From Adineta ricciae (Eukaryota; Rotifera; Eurotatoria; Adinetida; Adinetidae), in NCBI GenBank assembly GCA_905250025.1, contig CAJNOJ010000117.1, forward strand, positions 1 through 64,000: a DNA stretch of 64,000 nucleotides. The letters run 5' to 3'. Shown in pieces: positions 32,805-45,494 of the stretch (within the stretch, counting starts at the first letter, position 1; each line of letters begins with the position of its first letter). The notes beneath the pieces are model-generated. The model saw only the letters and a program-made list of their open reading frames with translations. It was not told the origin of the DNA and searched no databases. The position numbers were made by a program, and so were the translations under genes.

Positions 32805-33416
32805 ATGGGTAACTGTTGGCGTATGCCTGAGGATCATTCCGGTTTACTTCATGTGCCTACTACACCTTTTGCGTCAATGCCTACCTCAGCAGCACTTCCA
32901 CCTGCAAATTCTTATTTAACATTCGTTCATCCGAACTCTACAACGTCAAATATGCACATGCCGAAAGTAAGAGATCGAAATCAGTTCGTATAAAATTCGA
33001 TTTTTTGTAATGGATGATTCTAGTTAGTCATATTAAATCGTTCCTCTGCTGATTTGGATGCGATCAAAGCTGCTCAATGTCGAAATCTTGTTGAACATTT
33101 ACCATTGATCAATTACAATGAAAAAACAGTCAAACAAACCGAGTAAGATGTCCTCTGCCATTCAAATTCATCATTGAATTTTCTCCTTAGGTGTGATATT
33201 TGTCTAATGGATTTTCTTCCTGGCGAGCAAATACGACAATTACCATGTGATGGCGGACACGTTTTCCATCCGAGTTGTATCGACAAATGGTTAGAGAAAA
33301 GTTTAACTTGTCCACATTGTTCAACAAATGTTGATGCGGCACTACTTCTCAAATTCGTTCCACACGCTAGAAACAAGAGCAGTCACGCAGATGACGATGA
33401 TGATGACGATTGGTAA
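32805..33416 (+). CDS. RNF11-like: RNF11-like RING-H2 E3 ubiquitin ligase
   Basis: Small membrane-anchored RING-H2 protein. The start MGNC matches an N-myristoylation and palmitoylation signal as in RNF11. Exon 1 ends at MHMPK, exon 2 carries LVILNRSSADLDAIKAAQCRNLVEHLPLINY (RNF11 has a similar helix before its RING), and exon 3 carries the RING. Zinc ligands are visible in order: CDIC, LPC, then C-x3-H-x2-H-x2-C (CDGGHVFHPSC), and CPHC. RNF11 hallmarks after the RING are also present (STNVDAALL). The tail is acidic (DDDDDDDW). The RING loop has two extra residues relative to RNF11 (C-x3-H instead of C-x1-H), and no PPxY motif for NEDD4/ITCH binding is visible in the N-terminal part. About 155 residues, close to RNF11. 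Confidence 0.82.
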
Positions 33417-35022
33417 TTTGTCCATTGGTTAGCAAAAGCAAACTTTGTACATTATGCAAATGATGTTTTGCTCGTGTCTATACTCATGCAGATTTCTCTT
33501 CACGTGTTTTTTTTCAATATTTTTCAGGTTTTTCGAATGTCTGTAGAATAAAAACGAAGGAGGAACGCGGAGATCTGTATCGTCTATTGACTTTTTTTGT
33601 GATACTATTGTATGGATGCGTATATGTGACGTGTATTTTGTAATTTCTATCTGTTTTTTTTTAAATAGAAAAATACAGACCATCACCTTTGATCAAATTT
33701 CAAATATTCAGGAGGATTTTGCTCGTGACGTTCGATTGCCCTGAAAGATTAGCATTGTCTAGGTGACTCAACTGAGTATTTGAAACGGCAAGAAGGTCAA
33801 ATTAAACAATCTCGTTCTGTTCTTTGTTTTACATGATAACGAGAAAGTACGTGTAATGTCTGGTATTACGTTATTTCATATTTTCTTGTCATATGACATT
33901 CGTTAAAGACATTAGATAATCATCTTCAAAGCATTGGAGTACTTATGTCAGATTCACCATAGTCATTCGATGATTTTGTCAGAAAACATGACTTCTAAGA
34001 GGAATAGTCTTGTCAACTTTCTAATCTGACATGCTGTGAAGATAATCACTAGGTTAACTCGATGAAATTAACAGTTCTTTTCCTACATTTTATGGTGAAC
34101 ATACGTCAGATCTACTTCTCTTGTTAATATTTAATTAATAGAAGTCTCGTGGGAAATATTATAATCAAAATTTCCCAGAAAAATAAGCATTTCGAAAAGT
34201 TATTAATCGAGGTATTGATGAATCATCACAAATGCATATCGCATCTTTGAAAAATTTTACTTTTTGCTCTCGCACACAGCATTTTCCGTTTGTTTACATA
34301 GTAACATTTTGTCCACACGAATGCAAGCAACCAATGAATTCACCCTCGACATTAAAATTTGTTTTTCATTACCGATTGAGTGTATAACAAGCGATATACA
34401 ATGATTAAATACCGAAAAGTTTTAATTATAACTTAGGTGTCTATCAGCAATTCTAGCTGTTCGTATTTATTTTAAAGTACACATGTATATCTCATATGTG
34501 ATATATGCCAAGAAGAACAATGGCCGATGTATAAGAATGAAAATAAACAAAAGAAAAAAGGTAAAGAGACAGAATCGAAGCTAGACAGACATTTAAATCA
34601 AACTAAATACTTTTGTGTCTGTCAACAATCATTATCATCATCTTTCCATGTAAAGAACAAGGGATTAATCATCGATCTAGGAGTTGTAGCGAACAAATGC
34701 AATTTGAACACGAAAGAAAAACGAGGGAAAACAATGGTCAGAACAAGAGACATTTGTCAAACAAAGAAAGAGTAGGAGAGAATGACATATACATATATAG
34801 GAAAAGAGAAGATGTCATCAATACACAGAAACAGAATCTGACACACCGAGAAAAGGATAGATCTCACTGTATCACCAAGAAAAATGATGAAGTTATGTTG
34901 AAATAACTGAAGAGTAGGGTTTGCTTTTTTTTGCCAAGTATTGTCTTTGTTTCGTAAGGCTCTTCATTCCATCATCCACCGGAAATGAAAAACGATTTAA
35001 AATAGAAAAAGAAAACAGATTG
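33417..35022. other. Convergent intergenic region
   Basis: AT-rich, between two converging genes. Plus-strand open frames at 34527-34906 are Lys/Arg-rich low complexity with no domain. Poly-T at about 33651-33662 and AATAAA-like sequence at about 33547 could belong to the RNF11-like 3' UTR. Nothing else recognised. Confidence 0.6.
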
Positions 35023-36678
35023 TTATTGAGTAGTCGTCGAAAAGAACTCGGTTGTTCTTGAGGAAGATAGCACCGTTGGTGAAGAGGCAATTTGAAGAGT
35101 CTCATCTCCGAAGTTCTCCTCGCCACTTGTATTATCTGTTGAATCAAAATACACTGAACTCGGTCCTGAAAAAGCACGAACAACACAGTTCGATGTCCTT
35201 TCGAATGAATTAAGTTGAGAACTTACTTCGCTTCAATGGCGAACTCGTACAATCATACGAACGTGTTGTACGCATTTCTAGATCTGATTCATGATATTCT
35301 GTTTGATTTGCTGTGTGATTTAACTTTCTTCGAACTTTCGTTTTTGTCGAAGTTTGGTTTAGACGTGGTAAAGACGATGAAACGTTCTGTTTTCGATGAA
35401 ATAATTTTGGTGATTGCATCAATGGAGGCGAATGAACATCGTGCCAATCCCAATCAAGTGCATCGATTGTATTAAATACTGGTCGATTATGTTGATGATA
35501 GTATTTTGATAATGACGGTGAAATCGAGATTTGAGATTGAGAATATCGTTTCGATAAACTACTCAAGTCCGTAGCGATATGTTCAAGATCGGAATAGAAT
35601 CGACTGGTTTGTTCCAACGCTCGATCTAAACCTTTTTCCGTTGACATATATGACATCACATGTGATTCAGTTGCTGTCTCTAAATGATCGAGAAAGATTT
35701 ATAGGATGAAACGATTAAGAAAATGATCATTTACGTGTATCATGAAGTAATACACCACGACTGAGTGCTGTGTCTGAATCGTATCGTCTTGAACCCGAAT
35801 AATGTAATGTATTGGTTCCATTAGTTGAATAATTAATCATTGATTCATCGTCATCATCATCATCATCAATAATTGCACTGGGATTAGTCTCTGCTGTTGT
35901 TATTGATGTTGTCGTTAGATCATGAAGATGTGCTTGATTACGCGATGATCGTATTGTTGAAATTTCTTGACAATCAACACCAGAATCACCCGTTAATGAA
36001 TTGGAATGATAAGAGTCTTGCAATAGACCAACTGTTCCTAACGATGAAGAGATTTCTGACCATGTCATTTCATCAGATAGATGACTGGCAGTAAATGTTT
36101 TATTTGGAATAGACTCGTGACGTTTATCAATAGGTAAGCCAAGCAGTGGCTCTCGGTCCGAGTCATTCGAATAGGATGGACGATGAGATCGATTGATTGT
36201 TGAGTTTGCATTGTGGTGAATTGCAGGTAAAGATTGTTTAGAACTTGTTGATGACCGTGGTCGTTTAGTGTATGTTACAGTAATTTCATTTCCATTCGAG
36301 GAAAACGATGAATGTTCTTGACCCATGTGTAGTGCTTTCGCCTATTCGAAAAAGAGCAAAACGACGAATGAAACTCTTATTTGACCTTTTTTTGTAAACG
36401 TGTTCTAGCTTCATTAGAAGCGGTAAATGAGAATTGTTGCTTACATCACGTTTCTTGTTTGACAAAGACGATAGAGTATTAGATGAGATAGATGTTGTTG
36501 ATGATGATGATGAAGAAGGAGCAAGAAAATTCGAAATAAGACGATAGAGTATGCAACAACCAACGCCAATACCAAATCCAATTAGGCAACATATTGTCTC
36601 ATTTCGACGAACTAAAATAATTCCAAATGTAAATCTGGTATCGGATATATCCCTTCTTTCATATTGCATCATTCTCAT
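35023..36678 (-). CDS. Unrecognised single-pass membrane protein with a long Ser-rich tail
   Basis: I do not recognise the family. From the ATG at 36678 there are about 25 residues, one predicted transmembrane helix (ICCLIGFGIGVGCCILYRLI), then a long hydrophilic Ser/Thr/Asp-rich region. Notable segments are KRPRSSTSSKQSLPA, SDREPLLGLPIDKR (an acidic dileucine-like ExxPLL), an Asp run with GVLLHDT, RALEQTSRFYSDLEHIATDLSSLSKR (probably helical) and NTIDALDWDWHDVHSPP. The end is SSRTTEFFSTTTQ with a TAA at 35023-35025. Four exons with clean GT-AG junctions at about 36453/36342, 35733/35680 and 35226/35166. An alternative N-terminus is possible: TTTTAG directly before the codons for VRRNET may be an acceptor, and a signal-peptide-like exon at 39150-39285 would join it in phase. 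Confidence 0.6.
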
Positions 36679-36950
36679 ATAAATAACAAGTTTTTGTTTT
36701 CATACATCTGCTCTTTTTTCTCCCTGTAGATATTCATATATATTGAAGATGACAAGAGTCTGAATGATAAATGATCGCTGCATCTCTATTTAACATATCG
36801 ACAAGCGAAGAGAGGCAAAAATCAAAGGATTGAATGCGTGTTTACGAATGATCAATGAATGACGCATCGTGCTAAATCTTCTCTCTATTATGTCTAATTA
36901 ACTTTTCTCTGATTATCGATTCCAAGGTGAGCTTTGTTTTCTTCGATGTG

Positions 36951-37280
36951 TTAAAAAACGATCTTGATCTTTACGATCACTTCGAAATTAGCTCCACCTG
37001 AGTGCTTGTACACACAACAAAAGGATCTGCGACATATGGTATATTCATCAATGTATAGTCTCAACCAACTGACGCGCATAATGTAGACAGTTTTATTACC
37101 TTTTTGCCAAATGTTTCGTGGAAGTACAATGACTAGAAATTTCGCTGGTTTGATATAATAATTTAATAAAAATCTCGCCGGACGAACAATGAAGAGATTA
37201 GGTAGAAGAATGTAAAATGGTTTACTCGTAATCAAGCTCCATAATGTTGATTTGCGGTCATCATTAATACTTGCAGTCAT
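36951..37280 (-). CDS. Candidate small two-exon gene, about 75 residues, unknown
   Basis: ATG at 37278-37280, then a basic, hydrophobic protein (MTASINDDRKSTLWSLITSK...). The frame reaches WQKG at a GTAATAAA donor near 37100. An acceptor CACTCAG near 37009 returns to GANFEVIVKIKIVF and a stop at 36951. The unspliced frame is also open, so splicing does not by itself prove coding. The middle (KPFYILLPNLFIVRPARFLLNYYI) could be a membrane or amphipathic segment. It could be a chance frame. Confidence 0.3.
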   Translation of the reverse strand: MTASINDDRKSTLWSLITSKPFYILLPNLFIVRPARFLLNYYIKPAKFLVIVLPRNIWQKGNKTVYIMRVSWLRLYIDEYTICRRSFCCVYKHSGGANFEVIVKIKIVF

Positions 37281-39149
37281 GACGATTAATTCGATCTGAT
37301 TACTGAATTACTTCTGCTCTCTATTCTCAATGTATATATACGTATAGAAATGAGAAACAATATGCGCGCACTTTTGTCTCTCTCTCTCTCGTCTCTTCTG
37401 TTTTTAGTATACACATGTGTTTTGATAGAGATACATATATACAGCAGGGTGCTTTCTCTCTCTCTCCCTTCTCTTCTCTTTTTGGACGAACGAATGTATA
37501 TCGTATGATTGAGAGGAGAAAAAGAAAAACGAAAAAAAAAGAGGAAAGCGAATAAAACTTATCGATGAATTCAAGATGAGTGAATCTATAGCAATGTTTA
37601 TGATATATGTAGAAATGACCCTTAATATCCTATGTCTTCGCCTGACCACACACCCAGACATGGTGAAGGAGCATGTTTTTTGTTGTGATTACAATCCACT
37701 AGGAAAATAAGTCGTCATCAAATTCTTCCAGATGATGAACATATTAATAAGAAAGAGAGACGACCTTTTCTTCCTTGACAAACATCTGATAAATAGGAAT
37801 CAATGAACTAATACGAGACATTTTGCAAGACGTATTCGATTAATTTCTATTACAAGACAAGTAGAGATGAACATCGACGTGCGCGCTTCGATTGTAAAGG
37901 TCAATAGGATGTTTCAATTGAAAATTTCACACAAAACTCATGTGCATGTCACACCTTCGAATGGTATTGATCGAACACTACGCCTAATTATTTGAAATAT
38001 TGATTTCAAACAAGTGGAAAAGCGTTTGCATTAGATATTTGACCGAAAAAAAAAATCATTTACTTCTCGCCTGTTGACATCCGCTGCATTGAAAAACGTC
38101 AAACATTATGTAAACATTTTATGCAATTACTTCATTCACACATGAGGCAAATCCACAAGAACAACTAACTGACAAGATGGTGAGAAAATGGCAAGTCGAT
38201 CATGAAGGTGAGCAAGTTTGGTATTCTATCATTATAGAGCGATCATTTTCAGTTTTGCTTGATCATCATGTGGGTGTAAAGAGAAAACAACGAGTGTCAT
38301 GATGACTAATTCAATTCTTCGGTTCAGCTTAATGATAAACAAGCTTTTTCGTTCCACTATGCTTTTCTATCTGTTTCAAATGAGCATTGACGATGATTAA
38401 CAAATGAATAGACGTGATAAAGTTCATCGAGAGAAGATTTTCTTCGACTAAATTTAGAAACATGTCCAATGAAGAGAAAGATGTTTTTTCAACGATCATC
38501 GTATTACACAAATAAATCTTTTCAGCCGACCAAGGACAGATTTTTGCTTTTTTTATCTAATAAAAACTCTCGTGATTCGTCTTGACCTTTGATTCACCCG
38601 ATACTTCTATATATGTATCCATTTCCGGAAATTTAAAATAATCTTTTGTCGAAGCAAATCTGCTTAACTAAACCCGATTATCATCAATAATTCATTTCTA
38701 TTCGTATTAAAACTATCAGCTGTATCTGAATTTCGAAGAAAAAACCGAGAAATAAAACCTCACTCGTCATTAATTATATAAATGTGTTCATCTTCTGCAA
38801 CTACCATCCCTTTGGGGAATGTCGACAGTCAGCTGTCAAATAGAATTATTCTAATTTGATCTTCTCCTTCTGTACTATTTTATTCTCAATGCTATCAATT
38901 ACATGTTTTTGATTTCTAAAAAAACACATTCGTTTCTATATTTGTATCTCGTTTCTCGTCATCAAAGATTGTTGATCATAACAAACACACCTGTTTTCTA
39001 TTTATATAAAGAATTCTTAAACATAAGACTGAAATCAAACATTGCTGATGATACTAATAATAACAAGGCAAGGCGAAACGATTAGAGTCGATCGATTTGT
39101 CCTAATTATTAACGCAAAAAGATACGGAAAAGAAAAAAACGAAACTTAC

Positions 39150-39285
39150 CAGCTGAATCTTGTTTCGCTGGATCATTTAACACATCCAACGTTATATCCA
39201 CATAATCCTCAATTTCTTTAACGTTCATATTTGCGAAAGAATATGGTATTACGAGCAACACCGTTAAAATATTGAAGCTCAACAT
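39150..39285 (-). CDS. Candidate first exon encoding a signal peptide
   Basis: ATG at 39283-39285 starts MLSFNILTVLLVIPYSFANM, a plausible secretory signal, followed by NVKEIEDYVDITLDVLNDPAKQDSA and a consensus GTAAGT donor at about 39149. The exon is 136 nt, leaving phase 1. Downstream acceptors in matching phase exist at about 36617 (the membrane-protein gene) and elsewhere, so its partner is uncertain. Confidence 0.35.
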
Positions 39286-39480
39286 AAACGATGACGATTA
39301 ACGAGGTATAAAACGCTCGTCCGGCAATTCTGCTTTCTGCAACTGTGGACAGTACGATTTATGATGTCATCGACGATGCGCACATACGTATATTTCTATC
39401 GCACACATATCTTCTAATGATGACGTGCACATCCAATTTTTTTTTATTCCTTTCAGTACACAAACAAATACATCATAGTC

Positions 39481-39543
39481 GTACATAAAAGTGATCTGTA
39501 TAGTCAAAACGGTTTTCTTTCGAAGAGATACACGTCAATCGAA
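39481..39543. repeat. Inverted repeat arm A (partner 40448-40510)
   Basis: 63 bp match the reverse complement of 40448-40510 exactly by eye. Homology resumes beyond (39426-39456 with 40511-40537) after an extra ~25 bp present only in this arm, flanked by GTACA. The enclosed ~900 bp may be inverted in one haplotype or misoriented in assembly, since a single N lies at 40435. Confidence 0.85.
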
Positions 39544-40802
39544 TGACTGAGAAAAGATCAATAAAAACAAGATGACTAAACAGATTGATTTGTTTCTCCG
39601 AGACATACGCAAGCAAATGTCAATGGCAAAAGTTCGAGGTTAAACGATAATTCATTGCAGATCTTACATCACATTTCGAAGTAGCCTAAATGAACGCGAA
39701 AGAGTCTAGACGGAGAAAAGATTCGCTAACATAACAGAAAATTAATCACGTATGAATATCTATTGGCAATGATATACCAGAATCATTATTAATGATTTGT
39801 TATCGACTCATTCTTTTGAAAAATAAATCCAAATATCCTTAATTGATTTCTACATGATCTATGAAAAATCATTTGATCATCATTGTGACATATAGAATTG
39901 TTTCTTCTCTCAACATCCCTTCGATTTCTATAGACTTGCTAATTTTCTCGACAAATATTTCCCTTTTCTCAGCAGAAATCTATTACCATAACCTTGAAAA
40001 CAATTTCAAGCAAAACTATCTGTCCATAATTAAGTAGCCAAACAAATTCAATACAAGAAAAATGCTTCTTTGTTCTAGATTTGTTACACTTACCATATTC
40101 AATTATCGCGTGAATAATACATGTTGTTAAAAAAAGTCTTGTTATTCGATTCCACTTCTGTTTAATCGACACAATCATAATCATAAATATCTGCGAATTA
40201 ATCGGGATATTTTGTCAATACATTCATATCAACATTGTATAAATCTTTCGGAGATATATGTATATATATATACAAAAGAGCACTTGCCGAATGAAGATTG
40301 AATATCTGTGATAGACTGACAAATATTTCCTCCTTCTTGCTGTTATCATTTACAACATCTGCCTCGTCTTGATTTAATGATGAAAGCTTAACGAAGAAGG
40401 ATATAAGCATTATCCGGCTATCTCTTATTTCTTTNTTTTCTCAGCCGTTCGATTGACGTGTATCTCTTCGAAAGAAAACCGTTTTGACTATACAGATCAC
40501 TTTTATGTACTGAAAGAAAAAAAAAATTGGATGTGCACACCATAAGAAGAGATTTTGATCGAGTACGACAGAAGGAAAGTATCGATTCGATGTTGAAAGA
40601 TCGATTGGAGTCTTATGCAATCGAATTCTGATGTGCTGTTGATAGGATACTCTTATTTACAAACGTACAAGTATTTAATAAGAAACTCGATTGTGACCTA
40701 TTTATTATTTAAAAGCAAACAATACTCGAACTGTCTTCTAACGTTTCGTCTTTTATTTGACATTTATTGAAAAGAATACCCTGAGATGTTAGATCGATTT
40801 AC

Positions 40803-40941
40803 CTTTGAATATAAGCCACGGGTCATCGTATAATGGTGGTAGATAGATACAGATTTGAAATGCACGCATGACACATTGTGGTTGAAGTACAATAAATCGT
40901 TCACGGTTTATTAAACGTGTCAATGTTTCACTGGAGACTAC
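40803..40941 (-). CDS. Orphan exon of an unidentified gene
   Basis: A 139-nt open segment bounded by CTTCACAG and GTAAATC reads VVSSETLTRLINRERFIVLQ and continues PQCVMRAFQICIYLPPLYDDPWLIFK. The codons look protein-like and the borders fit splice sites. I recognise no family and could not connect it to other exons. The nearby misjoin at 40435 may have separated it from its gene. Confidence 0.3.
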
Positions 40942-42503
40942 CTGTGAAGAAAAGGAAAATGAAATGCATTCAATCTCGTTGAGTAATAAGAGACGAAGAG
41001 ACTCTAATGACGAGCAATTGTCTTTCTTCAATTGAATGAACAAATAAAGGAAGCACAACTCTTAGTCTATACATCTTACGATCACTTCTTTCATTTATAT
41101 AATTATCATTTCCTTGAAAGAACAAAGACAATGGATTAAATAAGTATCATAAAGAGATATATGTAAATCTATTTCGACTGTTACATTACTCAATTACATA
41201 TACGGTTTCCAGCTAAAGGTCATTGAGGATAGGAGCTGGTATGTGCATTAAGATACGCAAATCAAGACATCGAATCGTGTGGTATCATAGTTAAAACACC
41301 TACTTGAACCAACAAATGAGTAGTTTTCATTGTTCGTGAATAAGTTTTCGATATCGGCGAAACCGCCGATAATTGCATTGCTATTGCCAATAACAGTGTT
41401 GATTGGTGTAAGTAATTACGAAACACATGGTTATCGGCAAAATACCAACAAGTGAGAAATCAGTTCAAGCCAGAAAATACGAAGAGAAACAGCAATAACA
41501 AGGTCTTCTATTCTATCTTGTTTATCTATTTTCTCGACGCTAAAGACAGAGAAGCATGATAGAAATCAGCGAGCGAGAAGAAGAACAAGAGAAGAAAGAC
41601 GGATGAAGGCACAAACACAGAGAAGGGAAAAAAACGAGAAAAGATTTTCTTTTATCAACGTCATCAACTGATCGTGCTCCGGTTTGGATGCTTAGCAATA
41701 GGCAATTGCAATGGAAGCGGTTTTATGTTTGTGTCTGCCGTCAGCGAGCAACATATATATATATATGAAATGAAAAAAAAAAGAACGCAAGAGCAGCATC
41801 TCATTAAGCACACGCGTTTGTAAAACGCTCTTTTCTCTTCGTCGCCACGTTGTTGCTGCTTACTTACTGCCATTGTTAATCGTTACAACACAGTCTTTCG
41901 TCTCTAGCTAGCATATTCATTGAAGACTGTTGGTTTTCATTGAGAACAAGAAAATGCAAGCAGAGGGGGAGGGAGAAAGGCAGGCAGACTTAAGTATTCA
42001 TAAATATATACAACATGATAAGAGACATAGGAGAAAAAACAAATTTACTTTTGCTTTTCTTTCACAATGAACCTGTACATTGAAGAATATTCAAGGTTTT
42101 TCGAGTATCATATGAATAACTCTATTAATGGTTCTTACTCGATATTGTTTGATCTAGTGTCGATCGATTGAAGCCGTTTTTCTGCACTATTATGGTAATA
42201 AAAGACGACGATAGGCATTCAATCATCTGACTGAATATGTTCCGACACTGCTACAATTCTAACTTTCCTTTTTTTCTTCTATTATTCTCTCCGATCATCT
42301 TTCGCGAAATATCGTATAAGCAAGGGACAAAGGAAAAGACGACGTCTACATTCTTTAGCATAGCGACATATTGCTGATCAATGAGCTATTATTTTTCTCT
42401 TCATAAATTAATAATCAGCAAACATAATATATTTATTTTAATATTTATATAAGGTTATTAGGTTCCCTTTTACACACTATTCAAATAATAATATCACTCA
42501 AAG

Positions 42504-45093
42504 TCAATGGCGTTTTGCTGCAAAGAATTCATTCGATGTCGACGGTACACCACCAGCAAGAACTTCATCGACGAACGAAGCAAAATTGTGAACATACGAT
42601 CCACCCAAGACAATCCGTGCACCTTGTTTGTTCATCATATGAATGTGATAAGATTCTTCATATGTGATTCCTCCAACAACATACACAATGATTTCACTTG
42701 GTCTAGAACAAATTCCAACGGAAATTACAAACTCAATGTATGTGTGCACACATGATAAAAAGCGAACTACGATACTTGATTAGTTGTCCTTGTTGAAATT
42801 GAGTCTGTTGACTTGTTGTGTGATGGTTGTTCGATTGGATTCGATCTTTTAAACCAACACTCGGATACAAACTGTCCTTGAGTTTGCCGCGTAATAATTG
42901 TTCAAGTAGATCTCTGATCAATGGTATATGTTGTGCATAGACATTATCAACGCCCTGAATAGACGTCAAGTTCTGCACTCGTGAGAATATTTCGAAATTC
43001 TCTTCATACTTTCAATCCGCGAATGAATTGTCGAGTAATAGCCATGGAGTTTTGTGTATTGAATAAATCAGCTTGTCGATATTTTCTTCCTCCATAGTTC
43101 AGTATAGCTTGAATAAACTAATCATCATAAAAACGACGATCATAAACATTTTGGTTGGCATTTTCAGAGATTATTACCTGAATGTACTTCCCGGATAATT
43201 GTCGATATTTTAGTGTCTCACGTAGCAATGCGTTTGTTTCGTTATTTCCATGATGTTCGTAACGCAATGCGTACAAGCATATTAAGCGAACGATGTCTTC
43301 ATCGCGGATTTTATCATCCTGAATCAATTGCTTGATTTTCTATGTCAAAAAGCGGATATTTCGATGAGAGAGTTCATGAGATGACGTACTTGCACGATTT
43401 CACTATGATTACTTTGACAAACAAGATTTTGTTCAGTTTCACTCAACTCGAGAAGATTATAAATGCCGACAAGTCGTGATAATTCGCTAACGATGGTCAC
43501 ATGCTTGGAAACAGTACCGGAAAGCTTTTTGAATTGAGGATAACTTTCCACAAATGACTGAAACGAGAAAGAAATTGTATTTTTGTTTTCAGTTATTCAA
43601 CGACAATTGAGTTGCATTGCAAGAACACAACGACACGTGTCTGTCCTCTTGAGAATGTTGCTTCTCGAAAGTTTTCCATTAATGGAAGTACTTATTTCTG
43701 CTACATCTACGATCAATTTTCCGTTCAGTCGATCGATTTATGAAGGCAATTAAGAAAGCATTGAGGAGAACTAATCGTACCTATTTCTATGAGAAAAGAG
43801 TCATTATTCATACTTTCATATCTGTAATTGATTCGATTTTCGATTGACTTTTATGTTTTTCCTGAAAATGTTCCATTAAACGTTTGATATTCGTGGCTAT
43901 TTCACCGAAATTACTATAAAGATTCTAACAAAAACAAACAAATAAATTTTTTACGAGAACAATTGTCCATACATCTGCATAGAATTCATCATACTCAGCA
44001 TTCATTACCACCTCTTCCAATTCCTTCGTTATACCTGGTACTTGACTAAGATTAACACGATTGTTTTTAATTCCAATCAATTCATGAACCATCGCTTGAT
44101 ATGTCCACTAAAATCAAGGTCACAATTCATTTTAAATTCAGAAGACTAGAAGTGATTGTCACTTGATTAAGTAGAGGAGTAATTGCATCCTCACGTCGAT
44201 CAACAATTAAGACGATCGTATGGTCGGGAGCGTTGACATTTGAAGATGCAAAGTCAAGTTGTCTTCGAAGAGTATTCTATAGCAAGGAAAACGCTTTTCA
44301 TTCTGAAAAATCAATGATATGGGCTTACAGATAATCGTTCCGCAAGTATTTTCGTCATATTTGATGATTGTTGATATCGAATCGTTGCACTTTTCTTTCG
44401 TAATGATAACAACAAAGACACAAGGCCTTGTGCTGTCCGCCGAAGAAGTTGATCGTTCCAAAGAAAATTGTTCTAACCAAGAGATATCCGAATTCAAATA
44501 GTCTGTTCGATTGATTAAATATTTACTTCGTAAGTTATTGGAATGTTAAGTGAATACAAATGTGGATTGATTGCCACGTAATCGGCATAAAATTCTTGAA
44601 TGACACGAACACATTCATATTCATCGGCTTCTGCTATACTTTTGATATCGTTCAATTCAACGAAATTTGTAAAATCTAAATACAACGGATCGTCTCATAG
44701 TCAGCCTTTCCTTTTCCGTAATAGAGAAAGAAGGAGAATTTACAGATGAAATAGCTTCCATATTTTGGTTCTTGTAATTCATGTATTAGTGCTTGAATGT
44801 TGTCTTCGGTTGGTCTGAGAAAGCATATGGCGGTAAGATGTTTCAATGATTTCTGACCAGCAACATCAATACGTTCGAAAAGAAAGACTTCTTTCTGAAG
44901 AATTTCGGACTGGGCATACACCATACTGACAATTGAAGCCTTGAGTAGAAAGCAAAGATCCTGATTTGAGAAAGATACTCATAGTACTGACTGTTTCTTT
45001 ATCCATGACAAGTCCTTTGACACATTGGCCAGCATCATCTATCATGCGATTGATGTAGAAGCGAGTTGCTTCGATTACATTCAGATTTGTCAT
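42504..45093 (-). CDS. VPS45: Vacuolar protein sorting protein VPS45 (Sec1/Munc18 family)
   Basis: SM protein that binds the Tlg2/syntaxin-16-type SNARE and controls fusion at TGN and endosomes, a pathway that also uses Rab5. ATG at 45093. Diagnostic stretches in order: [140 protein letters not shown], and the C-terminal [40 protein letters not shown]. These follow vertebrate VPS45 closely. The stop is a TGA at 42504-42506. About ten introns of 45-65 bp. Plus-strand open frames over the last exon are shadows. Confidence 0.95.
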
Positions 45094-45494
45094 GCTATTT
45101 CGATGAAATTTTAAACGTGTTTATGAGTACTACTTGTAACACTATTGACTAACCTATCTAACAAGTGATAACGAAATGAAAATAGAAAAAAATTGGTATA
45201 GTGTGGAAAGTAATTTCATTGGTTTAAGCTGAGATAACTTGTATCGTTTTCTACAAAGTTCTGTCTGTTAAAGCTGACATGAGTATATGCTTGAAAATGT
45301 CCAGATCTAATCACACCTTTCCTTTCTGTAGTCAAAGCTTTACGCTTTAGGATTTACAGGTATATTAATAAAATATTCAATGATTTTCAATATAAACAAA
45401 CATGTTTGACAAACATCAGTACATGAATTGATGAAATACGATAAATAAACATTCAGATTAGTACACATCAAAACGACACTTTCTAAACAGTTTT
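45094..45494. other. Intergenic between VPS45 and the cyclase cluster
   Basis: About 400 bp, AT-rich. It includes the VPS45 5' flank and the 3' flank of cyclase copy 1 (several AATAAA-like strings on the minus strand). Nothing else seen. Confidence 0.6.

Larger units (their letters stand above)
37281..42503. other. Gene-poor region with orphan exons and a misjoin
   Basis: About 5 kb without a convincing complete gene. It contains TC-rich microsatellites (about 37376-37390 and 37451-37466), a TA-rich run near 40257-40273 and another near 41753-41766. It also holds the inverted repeat pair 39481-39543/40448-40510 with an N at 40435, and isolated exon-like segments at 39150-39285, 40198-40410 and 40803-40941, all minus strand. 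One or more genes may be broken here by the assembly fault. Confidence 0.55.
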
